Shown one piece after another: positions 46,931-54,796 of a stretch of DNA of 64,000 bases. Positions within the stretch are counted from its first letter, which is position 1; the number at the start of each line of letters is the position of its first letter. The notes below the pieces were generated by a model. That model saw only the letters and a program-made list of their open reading frames with translations. It did not search any database and was not told where the DNA came from. The position numbers and the translations under genes are program-made. The stretch is from a virus: the IMG/VR virus record IMGVR_UViG_3300032116_000064, positions 37,538 to 101,537 of that record, one strand, 5' to 3'.

Positions 46931-47919
46931 CTTATTGATTCCTCATAAACTTTGTTAAATAATGCATTCCAATTACTTACGAATTGACTTTCCGAAAACT
47001 TGGATTCTATTGTTTTACGTGCATTTTCTCCAACTTCTGATCTAAGATCATCATCTTTTAGTAATAGCTCAATATAGGATCTAAGTTCTGTTTCATTATT
47101 AGATATAAAACCATTTTTTCCGTTAGTAATGATTTCTGGTATCATGCAAGTTGCTGTTGATACTACAGCACATCCACACGACATCGCCTCTAGCAAAGAC
47201 ATTGGTATTGGACTTAATACTGAGCTATTAAAATAGACTGAGCATGAATTATACGAATCTACTAAACTATTTATATTAGGTGCTGCCGTGGATAAGCCGG
47301 GAGTATCCCCAACAAGTTTGACGTTTAACCCGTTGGTAACACGTTTCCATCCGCTAAAATTTAAGCAATAATCTCTATTTACAAAATCATTTGCTACCGT
47401 AAGGACTGTACTGTCGCGTGTTTGCCCAGTGGGTCTAAAAGTATTAGTATCTAAACCGTGGTGTATAACAATACCATCTATTCCCCAAGCTTGTCTAGAA
47501 AATTCAGAAATAAATACATTTACATCTCCACGCATAGTTCTCATTTGAGCCACTTGTTTTTCAGTCATAGATGGTGGAGTTGGCAATGTATGCTCTAGGC
47601 ATATTATTGGTAAACCCAATTGTCTATTTATGTCTTGTGCTGTTTGAAATTGTCCAAATTTACTTTGTACAAGGATCAAGTCAAAATTTAGATAATTACA
47701 TAATTGATTTTCTGGCAATATGTGATAATTTGTTGGAACCTCTGTCTGATTGACATTCCACTTTTTAGCATTAGAAATGTTTATAGAGTAAAATTCATGT
47801 TCTGTTTTACATAGCTCTGTTTCATACCTTTCGTGAGTAGGAAAGGTTAAAATATTGTATTTTTTCTTTTGTTCACTATTAGCTATATCTATTATTCTAC
47901 TAGTTATATTATTAAGCAT
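46927..47919 (-). CDS. GT4-family glycosyltransferase
   Basis: A 330-residue GT-B enzyme. The C-terminal half has the GT4 donor-binding pattern: IVIHHGLDTNTFRPTG, then VLTVANDF, then CSVYFNSSVLSPIPMSLLEA followed by MSCGCAVVSTATCMIPEI. The EAMSCGC block contains the conserved glutamate and Gly turn. The N-terminal half carries LILVQSKFGQFQTA and an acceptor-site region. It transfers a sugar from a nucleotide donor, probably with retention of configuration as usual for GT4. It overlaps the next upstream glycosyltransferase by eight bases. The first residues are open to another, later start, but ATG 47919 fits the fold length. Confidence 0.85.
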   Translation of the reverse strand: MLNNITSRIIDIANSEQKKKYNILTFPTHERYETELCKTEHEFYSINISNAKKWNVNQTEVPTNYHILPENQLCNYLNFDLILVQSKFGQFQTAQDINRQLGLPIICLEHTLPTPPSMTEKQVAQMRTMRGDVNVFISEFSRQAWGIDGIVIHHGLDTNTFRPTGQTRDSTVLTVANDFVNRDYCLNFSGWKRVTNGLNVKLVGDTPGLSTAAPNINSLVDSYNSCSVYFNSSVLSPIPMSLLEAMSCGCAVVSTATCMIPEIITNGKNGFISNNETELRSYIELLLKDDDLRSEVGENARKTIESKFSESQFVSNWNALFNKVYEESIR

Positions 47920-49024
47920 TTAGTAATTCCTTTATCAAGTTACCAACATTTTCGTATGAGAATTGTTTTGCATTCTCAAGACCCTTATTTCTATCTATAG
48001 AATCTTTATTCTCATAGTAAAATCTCATAGCTGACTTTATTTCTTCCTCATCTGGAACAAACCAAGACTCTCTTCCTGTGAATATATTTGGAAATGCGGA
48101 GTCCGAGTGTTCGCAAACAGAATATATACCACTTATTAGAGTACCGGTGTTTTTATCTTTAATAAATTCTTTTGGACCACCCTCATTACTGCATATCGGA
48201 GTCTTTCCAAAACACATGGCATCAAATGATGGTATAGACCATCCCTCGCCATGAGTTGTATTAACCATGCAATCGCACGATTGGTGCAAAATATTAATTT
48301 CTTCAGATGACATATCATCAGTAATAATTATTTCCTTATGGTAGTCATCTATCGATGGATAGATTCTTAATGTATTCTTAATAGTAAGACACATGTTTTG
48401 AACCTGTTTTTGTAGCTCTATTGGATTAACACCAAACTTTTTTACCTTCAATACTAAAGAAACTGGTTCGTGTCTAAAAAATTCACTATGAAAACATTTT
48501 ATTACGGATTCTATATTTTTTCGCTGGTTTAAGTCTGCTATATAATAGAATTTAAAAGTGTTATTTTTATCACCAAAATTTATTTGTGAAGTTTGTTTCT
48601 GTGAATATTTAGCTAAATCAAATGCGTGTGGTACACATTTCAAGTTATTGAAACCATCTTTTTTCATATTATTTAATTGAGTTTGGTTCGGAACCCAAAT
48701 CTCGTCCATAATATGCAGGTTGGATTTCCAATTATTGTACTTTAATGTTGTGGATTCCCCGACATAATATGCTATATTTTTCTTAAACTTTGATGTTCCC
48801 ACTAAATGATGAGGTAATAAATGCTGAATACATATATCAATGTTATCAAGAGATTTATTTTCTAACTCTTTTATTTTATTTGGCGTATTGAATGTTTTTG
48901 ATGTTAACTTTATGTTTCTACATACAATATCTATACCAGCGGAATCTATAGCTTGAATTAAATCCATGGCAGCTTGTGACCACCCGCTATTTTCTTTGTA
49001 ATGACCTATGTATAGTACTTTCAT
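47912..49024 (-). CDS. GT4-family glycosyltransferase
   Basis: A 370-residue GT-B enzyme starting MKVLYIGHYKENSGWSQAAM, the Rossmann strand plus acceptor loop of GT4. The linker contains KCVPHAFDLAKYS. The donor region has a FKFYYIADLNQRKNIESVIK block and later TTHGEGWSIPSFDAMCFGKT. In this block the usual second glutamate of EX7E is aspartate (FDAM), a conservative change. It probably adds one sugar of the phage-specified glycan. Its ATG overlaps the stop of the upstream transferase. Confidence 0.85.
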   Translation of the reverse strand: MKVLYIGHYKENSGWSQAAMDLIQAIDSAGIDIVCRNIKLTSKTFNTPNKIKELENKSLDNIDICIQHLLPHHLVGTSKFKKNIAYYVGESTTLKYNNWKSNLHIMDEIWVPNQTQLNNMKKDGFNNLKCVPHAFDLAKYSQKQTSQINFGDKNNTFKFYYIADLNQRKNIESVIKCFHSEFFRHEPVSLVLKVKKFGVNPIELQKQVQNMCLTIKNTLRIYPSIDDYHKEIIITDDMSSEEINILHQSCDCMVNTTHGEGWSIPSFDAMCFGKTPICSNEGGPKEFIKDKNTGTLISGIYSVCEHSDSAFPNIFTGRESWFVPDEEEIKSAMRFYYENKDSIDRNKGLENAKQFSYENVGNLIKELLNA

Positions 49025-50691
49025 ATCATACCTCTAGCTTTCAACATTTCTATTCTCTTTTCTTCCCAATAATTTCGTCTTTGCGACAAATATGCTAACT
49101 GATCATATGCTATACTAAAATCGAAAGGACTTCTATTTTGTTTACCATCAAACATGGAAGAACTTTCATTAAAGTACATACCGCCAGTAGTAGCTGTGTG
49201 ATTTTTGTATGTTAAATCTCTTACAATTCTAGACTCAAAATATGAATTTAATCGTTCTGGCTCTCCAAGAACTTCAACTATCAACCATTTGGCTAAATCC
49301 TTATAATTGACATTAGTCGGAATTGGATCGGGTTTTGGTTTAGCCGTTACTATTCTTGGTGGTTGTTTCCAATTTTCGAAATTGTCTGAGATTTCTACAG
49401 AATCAAAGAATTTTTCCCAAGCCCTTCCGCTTTGATCCCATTGATAATGTTTCAAAAATGCTTGTCTTGTTTCAAAGCCCATTCTCTTTCTTATACCGAT
49501 TGGTTGTTCAAAAAATTCTTTAAACTTTTGTGCGGCTAATTCGTTATCTGGTACTGCTCTGAAACATCCAGTTTCTAACTCTTTGTACAAAGCTTTTGGG
49601 GCCAATGGTATACCGCCAAGATTTCTTACTACACTTTCCATAGCAGAATAATCTGTAGCCATTACTGGGATGCCACATGCCGCTGCTTCAACTTGCGGTA
49701 ATCCAAAACCTTCACAGTTAGCATATTGAACATAAAGATCGAACAAGTTAATTATCTTAGACAAATCTTCATATTCTACACCATTTTTGACATTAGACAA
49801 TGATGCACCAAATTGTCCAGTAAATGGAGATTGTGCTATGGCACCTTTGAATAAGGATGGAAATGGTTTGCCGGTTTGGCCACATATATATGTAAAATAT
49901 ACCTTAGAGGACAATTGATATTGTTGTAATAGCTCTGGTATATCCCATCCAAGATCGGGATAACTGGTATGGCAATACAAATAATAATTAGAATTGTCTT
50001 CTACTCTGTCTAATAATAATCTAAATGCTTGAAAAAGATCTGGATATAATTTACGACGCTGGTTTCTCATTACGGTGCCAATGATCTTTGCGTTAGGATC
50101 AATACCCATAGATGATCTTAACCCTTCTTTGTCTTCTATGGGGCGATAAGCATGATGGGCCGATGGCGGTGAAATTCCTATATACTTGATTTTTTCACCC
50201 GATTGTTGCTTCAATACTTCTCCAGCCCATTCAGAATATGTCAAACATGCATCAGCAGATTCATAAGTTGCTATCCATTGTCTTGCTTGTGGTCTAGCAT
50301 CTACGGTTGGCATAATGCACCATTTAAAATATTTTCTAAATGGCGATCTTTCTGCAAAGTCTAACATCCAAAAATCACGAATATCACACACTATATCTGG
50401 AAGAAAGTCAAGACAAACAGATTCGAACATTAACTCACCAAATTGTGCTACTGGCTGTTGATTATACTGATTTTTTTCTTCCTCAGAACACGAAGCATCT
50501 GGGACAACGCCATAAAATTTCCACGGTATAGATGATGCCCGTGGATCATTTCTTTCTCCATAAGAAGCCATTTCTGCAAGTTCATATTTACCAGTACTGT
50601 GGAGATAATTCAAAATCTCTCTAGTATATGTAGCATATCCGGTGTTCAAAAATGTAGCTTCGCTGCAAAATAATATTCTTGGTTTTCTCAT
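49021..50691 (-). CDS. Large GT4-family glycosyltransferase
   Basis: A 556-residue enzyme, longer than most GT4 proteins. The N-terminus is RILFCSEATFLNTGYATYTR, then EILNYLHSTGKYELAEMASYGERND. From memory this segment recurs in GTs of phages and certain bacteria. The donor site reads CEGFGLPQVEAAACGIPVMA with an intact EX7E pattern. About 100 extra C-terminal residues, after residue 455 (PKPDPIPTNVNYKDLAKWLI and onward), form an added domain of unknown role. It lies between GT4 and GT32 genes, with ATGA overlaps. Confidence 0.85.
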   Translation of the reverse strand: MRKPRILFCSEATFLNTGYATYTREILNYLHSTGKYELAEMASYGERNDPRASSIPWKFYGVVPDASCSEEEKNQYNQQPVAQFGELMFESVCLDFLPDIVCDIRDFWMLDFAERSPFRKYFKWCIMPTVDARPQARQWIATYESADACLTYSEWAGEVLKQQSGEKIKYIGISPPSAHHAYRPIEDKEGLRSSMGIDPNAKIIGTVMRNQRRKLYPDLFQAFRLLLDRVEDNSNYYLYCHTSYPDLGWDIPELLQQYQLSSKVYFTYICGQTGKPFPSLFKGAIAQSPFTGQFGASLSNVKNGVEYEDLSKIINLFDLYVQYANCEGFGLPQVEAAACGIPVMATDYSAMESVVRNLGGIPLAPKALYKELETGCFRAVPDNELAAQKFKEFFEQPIGIRKRMGFETRQAFLKHYQWDQSGRAWEKFFDSVEISDNFENWKQPPRIVTAKPKPDPIPTNVNYKDLAKWLIVEVLGEPERLNSYFESRIVRDLTYKNHTATTGGMYFNESSSMFDGKQNRSPFDFSIAYDQLAYLSQRRNYWEEKRIEMLKARGMI

Positions 50692-51329
50692 ATGAATCCT
50701 ACTTCCCTTTGATATTCTGGATATCTCGACAATGCTATTATTTTATTTCCGTAAATACATACATATGTCGAATTTAATTGATATTCTTGAGCTATTTGTA
50801 TAGCTTTATTATTTATCATATATACTGTTGGTTGAATCATAGATGTGATGTCTAAGTATTTTTTTATATTTTTGTACATATGTTCTGTTGTTTGATAAAA
50901 TAAATCTTTGGCTGTTTCTGGATTCATTATATCTTTTATACAATCTAATATAATTGGGTGTTCGCTTTCGCAATATAATAAAGCTTGAAATGTCATTGGA
51001 CCTATTGCAGAATTAACACTAAAAAATTCAAGATTATCTGCTGTATAATGATCAATAGGTTCTACATGTTTAATATCAACATCGCAGTAATATCCACCAA
51101 ACTTTAACAAGTAACAATATCTAAAAAAATCTCCTTTAGTGCATCCAAGTTTTACGCCATGGAAAAAGTCAACATACGATGAGTCATATTCTTTTAGAAG
51201 AAATTTTACCACATCTTCATCTGTAAAAAACAGTATATTCTTTTCTGGATTTAGTAGTTTTATATTATCAAAAACATACTTTGGAATCTTATCATTTTTG
51301 TAAGTTAATATAATATTATTTGGTATCAT
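50688..51329 (-). CDS. GT32-like (DXD) glycosyltransferase
   Basis: A 213-residue protein beginning MIPNNIILTYKNDKIPKYVF, with TKGDFFRYCYLLKFGGYYCD followed by VDI. This is the GT32 signature (Gly_transf_sug): a basic/aromatic acceptor helix, then YYCDVD with the DXD metal-binding motif. GT32 enzymes include capsular and OCH1-like transferases that add a hexose. It begins one base after the stop of the SSB gene, so it is the first gene of the glycosylation cassette. Overlaps the next by four bases. Confidence 0.8.
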   Translation of the reverse strand: MIPNNIILTYKNDKIPKYVFDNIKLLNPEKNILFFTDEDVVKFLLKEYDSSYVDFFHGVKLGCTKGDFFRYCYLLKFGGYYCDVDIKHVEPIDHYTADNLEFFSVNSAIGPMTFQALLYCESEHPIILDCIKDIMNPETAKDLFYQTTEHMYKNIKKYLDITSMIQPTVYMINNKAIQIAQEYQLNSTYVCIYGNKIIALSRYPEYQREVGFI

Positions 51330-51641
51330 TTAATCCTCAATATCACCATGACAGAAATCAAACTCATTTACCCTAAATACTATTTCATAACTGTCTTTTG
51401 ATGGATGCTTGGCAGATGCATTAACAACAAGTTTTGTACCCTTTGTAGCATACTTCTCTAAGGTTTCGGCACCAGTATGCCATGCCTCACACTGTATATA
51501 AGTAGGTATCCTATTCTTCTCGCCACTCTTAGTCTTGCGATATGTATAGACCACCATGGTAAATTCTGCCAAAACAATATCATTGACAACAGATACTCTT
51601 GGATTTTCTGTAAGGTATCCGGTAAAAGAACATATATTCAT
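51330..51641 (-). CDS. ssb: Single-stranded DNA-binding protein (SSB)
   Basis: A 103-residue OB-fold protein. ATG 51641 follows AAGGAGAG with correct spacing. N-terminal MNICSFTGYLTENPRV, then AEFTMVVYTYRKT, then PTYIQCEAWHTGAETLEKYA, then KGTKLVVNASAKHP match the SSB pattern (strands plus W-containing loop). The protein ends HGDIED and lacks the long Gln-rich linker and DDDIPF-type tail of bacterial SSB, so any protein-interaction tail is reduced. It coats single-stranded DNA during replication and would serve the annealing protein and primase of this phage. Start of the glycosylation cassette follows directly. Confidence 0.85.
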   Translation of the reverse strand: MNICSFTGYLTENPRVSVVNDIVLAEFTMVVYTYRKTKSGEKNRIPTYIQCEAWHTGAETLEKYATKGTKLVVNASAKHPSKDSYEIVFRVNEFDFCHGDIED

Positions 51642-51693
51642 CAATCTCTCCTTATCTTATTATATTAGCAGCGACACAAGAAAAAAACAACTA
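51642..51693 (-). promoter_or_regulatory. Intergenic gap with SSB ribosome-binding site
   Basis: A 52-base gap, the longest in the leftward block. On the minus strand it holds a TAATATAATAAG element followed by the AAGGAGAG ribosome-binding site of ssb. TAATATAAT could serve as a -10 box, but no convincing -35 at normal spacing is seen, so an internal promoter is only a possibility. Confidence 0.3.
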
Positions 51694-53262
51694 TCATACT
51701 TCATGAATTTTTTCAACAATAAAAGATGTATCATTGACGCCGACTGACCCACAAAATATTAAATTATTACCTTCATACAGAATATACTTATATTTTTCTC
51801 TCACTTTTGGAAATGCTATTACGCTATCTAATATACATGTGTCATCTTCTATTGTTAGGAATGACATAACTTGCCCTTTTGATTCTCCCTTAGTTATTGT
51901 ATAGTCTGACAGTCTGTGTATATTTGCTACTATGCACATATCTTTGCCCTTTTTACCATTCACAATCTCTTTGCAAGTTGTATTGGCGGCAGAAGTGTCA
52001 GAAGTCTCAACCTTGGTCATAGTAACTGGACAACCTAAGAATTTAATTTCTTGATCTATTATCCAACTTGGATCATCTTCTAAGTCATACGGTGGATTAG
52101 CTAATAATTGTATTTCATTTTCTATAGCTTGTTTTCTATCGGCTTTGCTAGTTCCTCCACCCTCCTTTTTGGTAGGTGCTAAGTCCTTTAAGCAATCCAT
52201 AAATGTATTCCATTTTTTAGTGGTATAGTTGTTTAATATCCAAGTTTGTTCTGATTTGGTAAGAGTCCTATATATCTCGTAGTCATACAAAGCTTTGTTT
52301 CGGCTTACACTGCCTTTGATGGTTCTAAAGAATCCTATAGAAGCTAGAGCCTTAAAAGATGTAGAGCTAATATTTGCCCCGATAAATAATAGAATTTCTA
52401 GCCAAGTAAACTTATCGACGCTTTTTCCTAAATCTTGTTCTGCGACTATAATAGTCTCAATTAACTTATCGCCAGTAGCACCAGTTAATGACTTTATATC
52501 TTTAATACCAAAGTATATCTTTCCATCCTTGATATTGAACTTACGATCAAAATTGGTCAAACTTGGTGTTCTAGTCTCAATATCGAACAGTTTTGCTTCT
52601 GATATTAATTCGTAGACTTCTTGATGAGGGTCTTGTTTTTCGTTAGCATAGTATAGATATGATAAGAAGAACTCTTTGGTATTGTGGGCCTTAAAATACG
52701 CACTCCAATAGGAGCATACTGCATATGAAACGCTGTGCGACTTATTGAAAGCATATCGTGCAGACTTTTCAATCCATCCGAAGATTTGTTCAGCGTCTTC
52801 CTTAGAAACGGTTCCTACTCGCTCTGCTCCTGCTATAAATGATTTTTTGACTTCATTCATAAGATCGGCTTTCTTCTTTCCGATAGCCTTACGAAGAACA
52901 TCAGCTTCTTGTAGATTAAATCCAGCAATTTTTTCAGCTATACGCATGGATTGTTCTTGATATACAAGAACTCCATATGTTGGCTTTAATATGTCTTCTA
53001 GTGCCGGATGTAAATAGGTTACTTCTTCCCTTCCATGCTTTCTGTCTACATATCGCTGGGTCATGCTTTTGCCATCAACGAAAGCTTTCAAAGTTCCCGG
53101 TCTAATAATAGCAATTAATGCAGAAAGTTCTTCTAGATTGGTTGGTGCTAATTTTTTAGACCAAGACTTTCCAAGGTTACTTTCTAATTGAAAGATACCC
53201 TTAGTTTTACCTTCTGCGAATAACTGCCAAGTTGCTTTATCATTATAATCAATATCGATCAT
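51694..53262 (-). CDS. dnaE: DNA polymerase III alpha (DnaE), C-terminal half
   Basis: A 522-residue protein matching the second half of bacterial DnaE. It starts MIDIDYNDKATWQLFAEG and continues through the conserved KGIFQLESNLGKSW, IAIIRPGTLKAF, DRKHGREEV and YLHPALEDILKPTYG, then VLVYQEQSMRIAEKIAGFNL and RKAIGKKKADLM. These are the fingers region. A C-terminal OB-fold follows (CIVANIHRLSDYTI, then VMSFLTIEDD). It has no catalytic aspartates, which are in the other half at 54777-56399. A GAGGA site precedes the ATG, so it is made as a separate protein. No intein motif is seen at the junction. The two chains presumably associate into one polymerase. Confidence 0.9.
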   Translation of the reverse strand: MIDIDYNDKATWQLFAEGKTKGIFQLESNLGKSWSKKLAPTNLEELSALIAIIRPGTLKAFVDGKSMTQRYVDRKHGREEVTYLHPALEDILKPTYGVLVYQEQSMRIAEKIAGFNLQEADVLRKAIGKKKADLMNEVKKSFIAGAERVGTVSKEDAEQIFGWIEKSARYAFNKSHSVSYAVCSYWSAYFKAHNTKEFFLSYLYYANEKQDPHQEVYELISEAKLFDIETRTPSLTNFDRKFNIKDGKIYFGIKDIKSLTGATGDKLIETIIVAEQDLGKSVDKFTWLEILLFIGANISSTSFKALASIGFFRTIKGSVSRNKALYDYEIYRTLTKSEQTWILNNYTTKKWNTFMDCLKDLAPTKKEGGGTSKADRKQAIENEIQLLANPPYDLEDDPSWIIDQEIKFLGCPVTMTKVETSDTSAANTTCKEIVNGKKGKDMCIVANIHRLSDYTITKGESKGQVMSFLTIEDDTCILDSVIAFPKVREKYKYILYEGNNLIFCGSVGVNDTSFIVEKIHEV

Positions 53263-53609
53263 TTATTCCTCGACAATAAGTAATTCAATGCTTGAATTAA
53301 GCCCTCTATGTTATCTCCTAATCTACTCATCCCTACATTGCAATTATTGCATAGCCATCCGCGAAATAAATCTGTTTTATGGCAATGATCTAAGTGTAAT
53401 TTTCCACTTTTTCCACAACATTCGCATTTGATCGGTTTAGTATGATTGTTTTCCTTTTTAAGTTTGATTAGTAATGTATTTATTTTATGCTCACAAGATT
53501 TACAATTTGTATATGTTCTTAATAAGGAATTATCTTCTGATCTTTGTCTATATCGAAATTCAGATTCATCCTTAAATTGTCCACATTTTGGGCAAATCTT
53601 ATTTGACAT
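53259..53609 (-). CDS. Endonuclease VII-like HNH protein between DnaE halves
   Basis: A 116-residue protein. ATG 53609 follows GGAAA at suitable spacing. The C-terminal half is a recombination endonuclease VII (T4 gp49-type) domain: cysteines at 62, 64 and 65 (CECCGKSGKLHLDHCHKTD), HLDHCH with H72, D74 and H77, then RGWLCNNCNVGM with C87 and C90. The N-terminal part has a second CPKC/CKSC zinc finger. This family includes Holliday-junction resolvases and free-standing homing endonucleases. Here it lies exactly between the two DnaE gene halves. It overlaps the DnaE-C start by four bases and the exonuclease stop by 11. Confidence 0.75.
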   Translation of the reverse strand: MSNKICPKCGQFKDESEFRYRQRSEDNSLLRTYTNCKSCEHKINTLLIKLKKENNHTKPIKCECCGKSGKLHLDHCHKTDLFRGWLCNNCNVGMSRLGDNIEGLIQALNYLLSRNK

Positions 53610-54279
53610 ATAAATTTCCGTCAGCAAATGCCTTATCAAAATTCATATTCTGATACACCGCACGATGAGTCTTCATGAGCTTTATGAATATATTAGCTTC
53701 ATCCTTAACGTCCTGTAATGCGTCGTGTGCATTGTCAAATGATAGCCCCATTCTTTCTCGTAGTGAGTCCATGCTAATAGATCTAACACTTGGATCGCTT
53801 TCTGTCCACGCGAATATATTATCCATTATATCTATCTTATAGACTCTACTAAATAGTTTCTGTTGTTCTCTTTCTTTATCCCAAGGTCCGAAGTCTCTGC
53901 ATAAACGGTTAATTATATGCATATCGAAGCCAATGATATTGAACCCAACTGGGATAGGATTAAAAAATGCATCACCTTTCCAATTATACTGATCAACAAA
54001 CTTAGTAAATTTAGTCCATACCGCTTTTAGAGAGGGTGCTAGTTCTAGTTGCTCTCTAGTCTTTTTAGTGATCTTTAATGCTTCATCTTCTACTGGATCG
54101 AATCCCGCTGCCCGTGCCTTATCCTCGTCAAAAATAGGCTTGATTTCACTATTAAATTGCCCCTTTACTGTTAAGCTTCTGCCGTCTAAAGCAATAGCAG
54201 CTATTTGTGTTGGTTGGGTTCTGTGAGGATTTCTACTTCCAGTTTCAAAATCAAATATAATATAGTCTCTATTAGCCAT
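53599..54279 (-). CDS. DnaQ-like DEDDh 3'-5' exonuclease
   Basis: A 226-residue protein with all DEDDh motifs. Exo I is IIFDFETG (D10, E12), exo II is GFNIIGFD (D119) and exo III is NAHDALQD (H185, D190). This family proofreads DNA polymerases or trims DNA ends. Its gene lies between the two halves of DnaE, whose PHP domain lacks metal ligands, so a proofreading subunit role is likely. The ATG lies inside the end of the methyltransferase-like gene. The C-terminal 30 residues (RAVYQNMNFDKAFADG) may bind a partner. Confidence 0.88.
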   Translation of the reverse strand: MANRDYIIFDFETGSRNPHRTQPTQIAAIALDGRSLTVKGQFNSEIKPIFDEDKARAAGFDPVEDEALKITKKTREQLELAPSLKAVWTKFTKFVDQYNWKGDAFFNPIPVGFNIIGFDMHIINRLCRDFGPWDKEREQQKLFSRVYKIDIMDNIFAWTESDPSVRSISMDSLRERMGLSFDNAHDALQDVKDEANIFIKLMKTHRAVYQNMNFDKAFADGNLYVK

Positions 54280-54796
54280 GATAATGTAATACTCCTAGCC
54301 CCTTTTCTATCTTGTGAATTTTAAATGGATATATGGAAAGATCTATTGTTGTTCCTTTAATGGAAAAATCATCAACACATATATAGATATCTTTTAGGTT
54401 AAAAGATAATATTTTATCAAACTGATTTTTGGTTTCGGCTGGATCTATACTTCCATCTAGATAATAAATATTGTATTCTGGAGTAATATGATCTAATCCG
54501 TTGCCATAACAAAGATTGACATTATAACCTAACTGGCTGGCAATTAAATTTGAGTGTGCTAAGTGGTCTAAAGATATATCTGCTATAGTAAATGTTCCAC
54601 CATTTTTCTTTATATAGTTACCAAATACTATATCTGACCAACCAGAACCTATCCTAAATAAATAATTATCTAGTGTTTCTATGGCACCAATTTGAAAAAT
54701 ATTAACCGACTTATTAGAAAAAGTATTCAAAATACTTAAGAACACTTCGTCCCTAGAACTAGATATGTTTATCAATTCATTTATTTTGTCTATCAT
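54272..54796 (-). CDS. SAM-methyltransferase-like protein in split DnaE locus
   Basis: A 174-residue protein. ATG 54796 is used, since GAGGAGAT lies upstream, and a TTG at 54799 is less likely. It looks like a class I Rossmann methyltransferase: VNIFQIGAIETLDNYLFRIG is the SAM strand, with the glycine motif reduced to a single G. It is followed by GGTFTIADISLDHLAHSNLI (strand 2 with an acidic Asp), then GYNVNLCYGNGLDHI and YNIYYLDGS. The substrate is unknown and it could be inactive or a binding protein. It overlaps the DnaE N-half by 20 bases. Confidence 0.5.
   Translation of the reverse strand: MIDKINELINISSSRDEVFLSILNTFSNKSVNIFQIGAIETLDNYLFRIGSGWSDIVFGNYIKKNGGTFTIADISLDHLAHSNLIASQLGYNVNLCYGNGLDHITPEYNIYYLDGSIDPAETKNQFDKILSFNLKDIYICVDDFSIKGTTIDLSIYPFKIHKIEKGLGVLHYHG

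Noticed and set aside
51642-51693. Confident sigma-70 promoter before ssb
   Set aside because: The TAATATAAT element lacks a -35 box at normal spacing. Such A/T-rich strings are common by chance in this genome.
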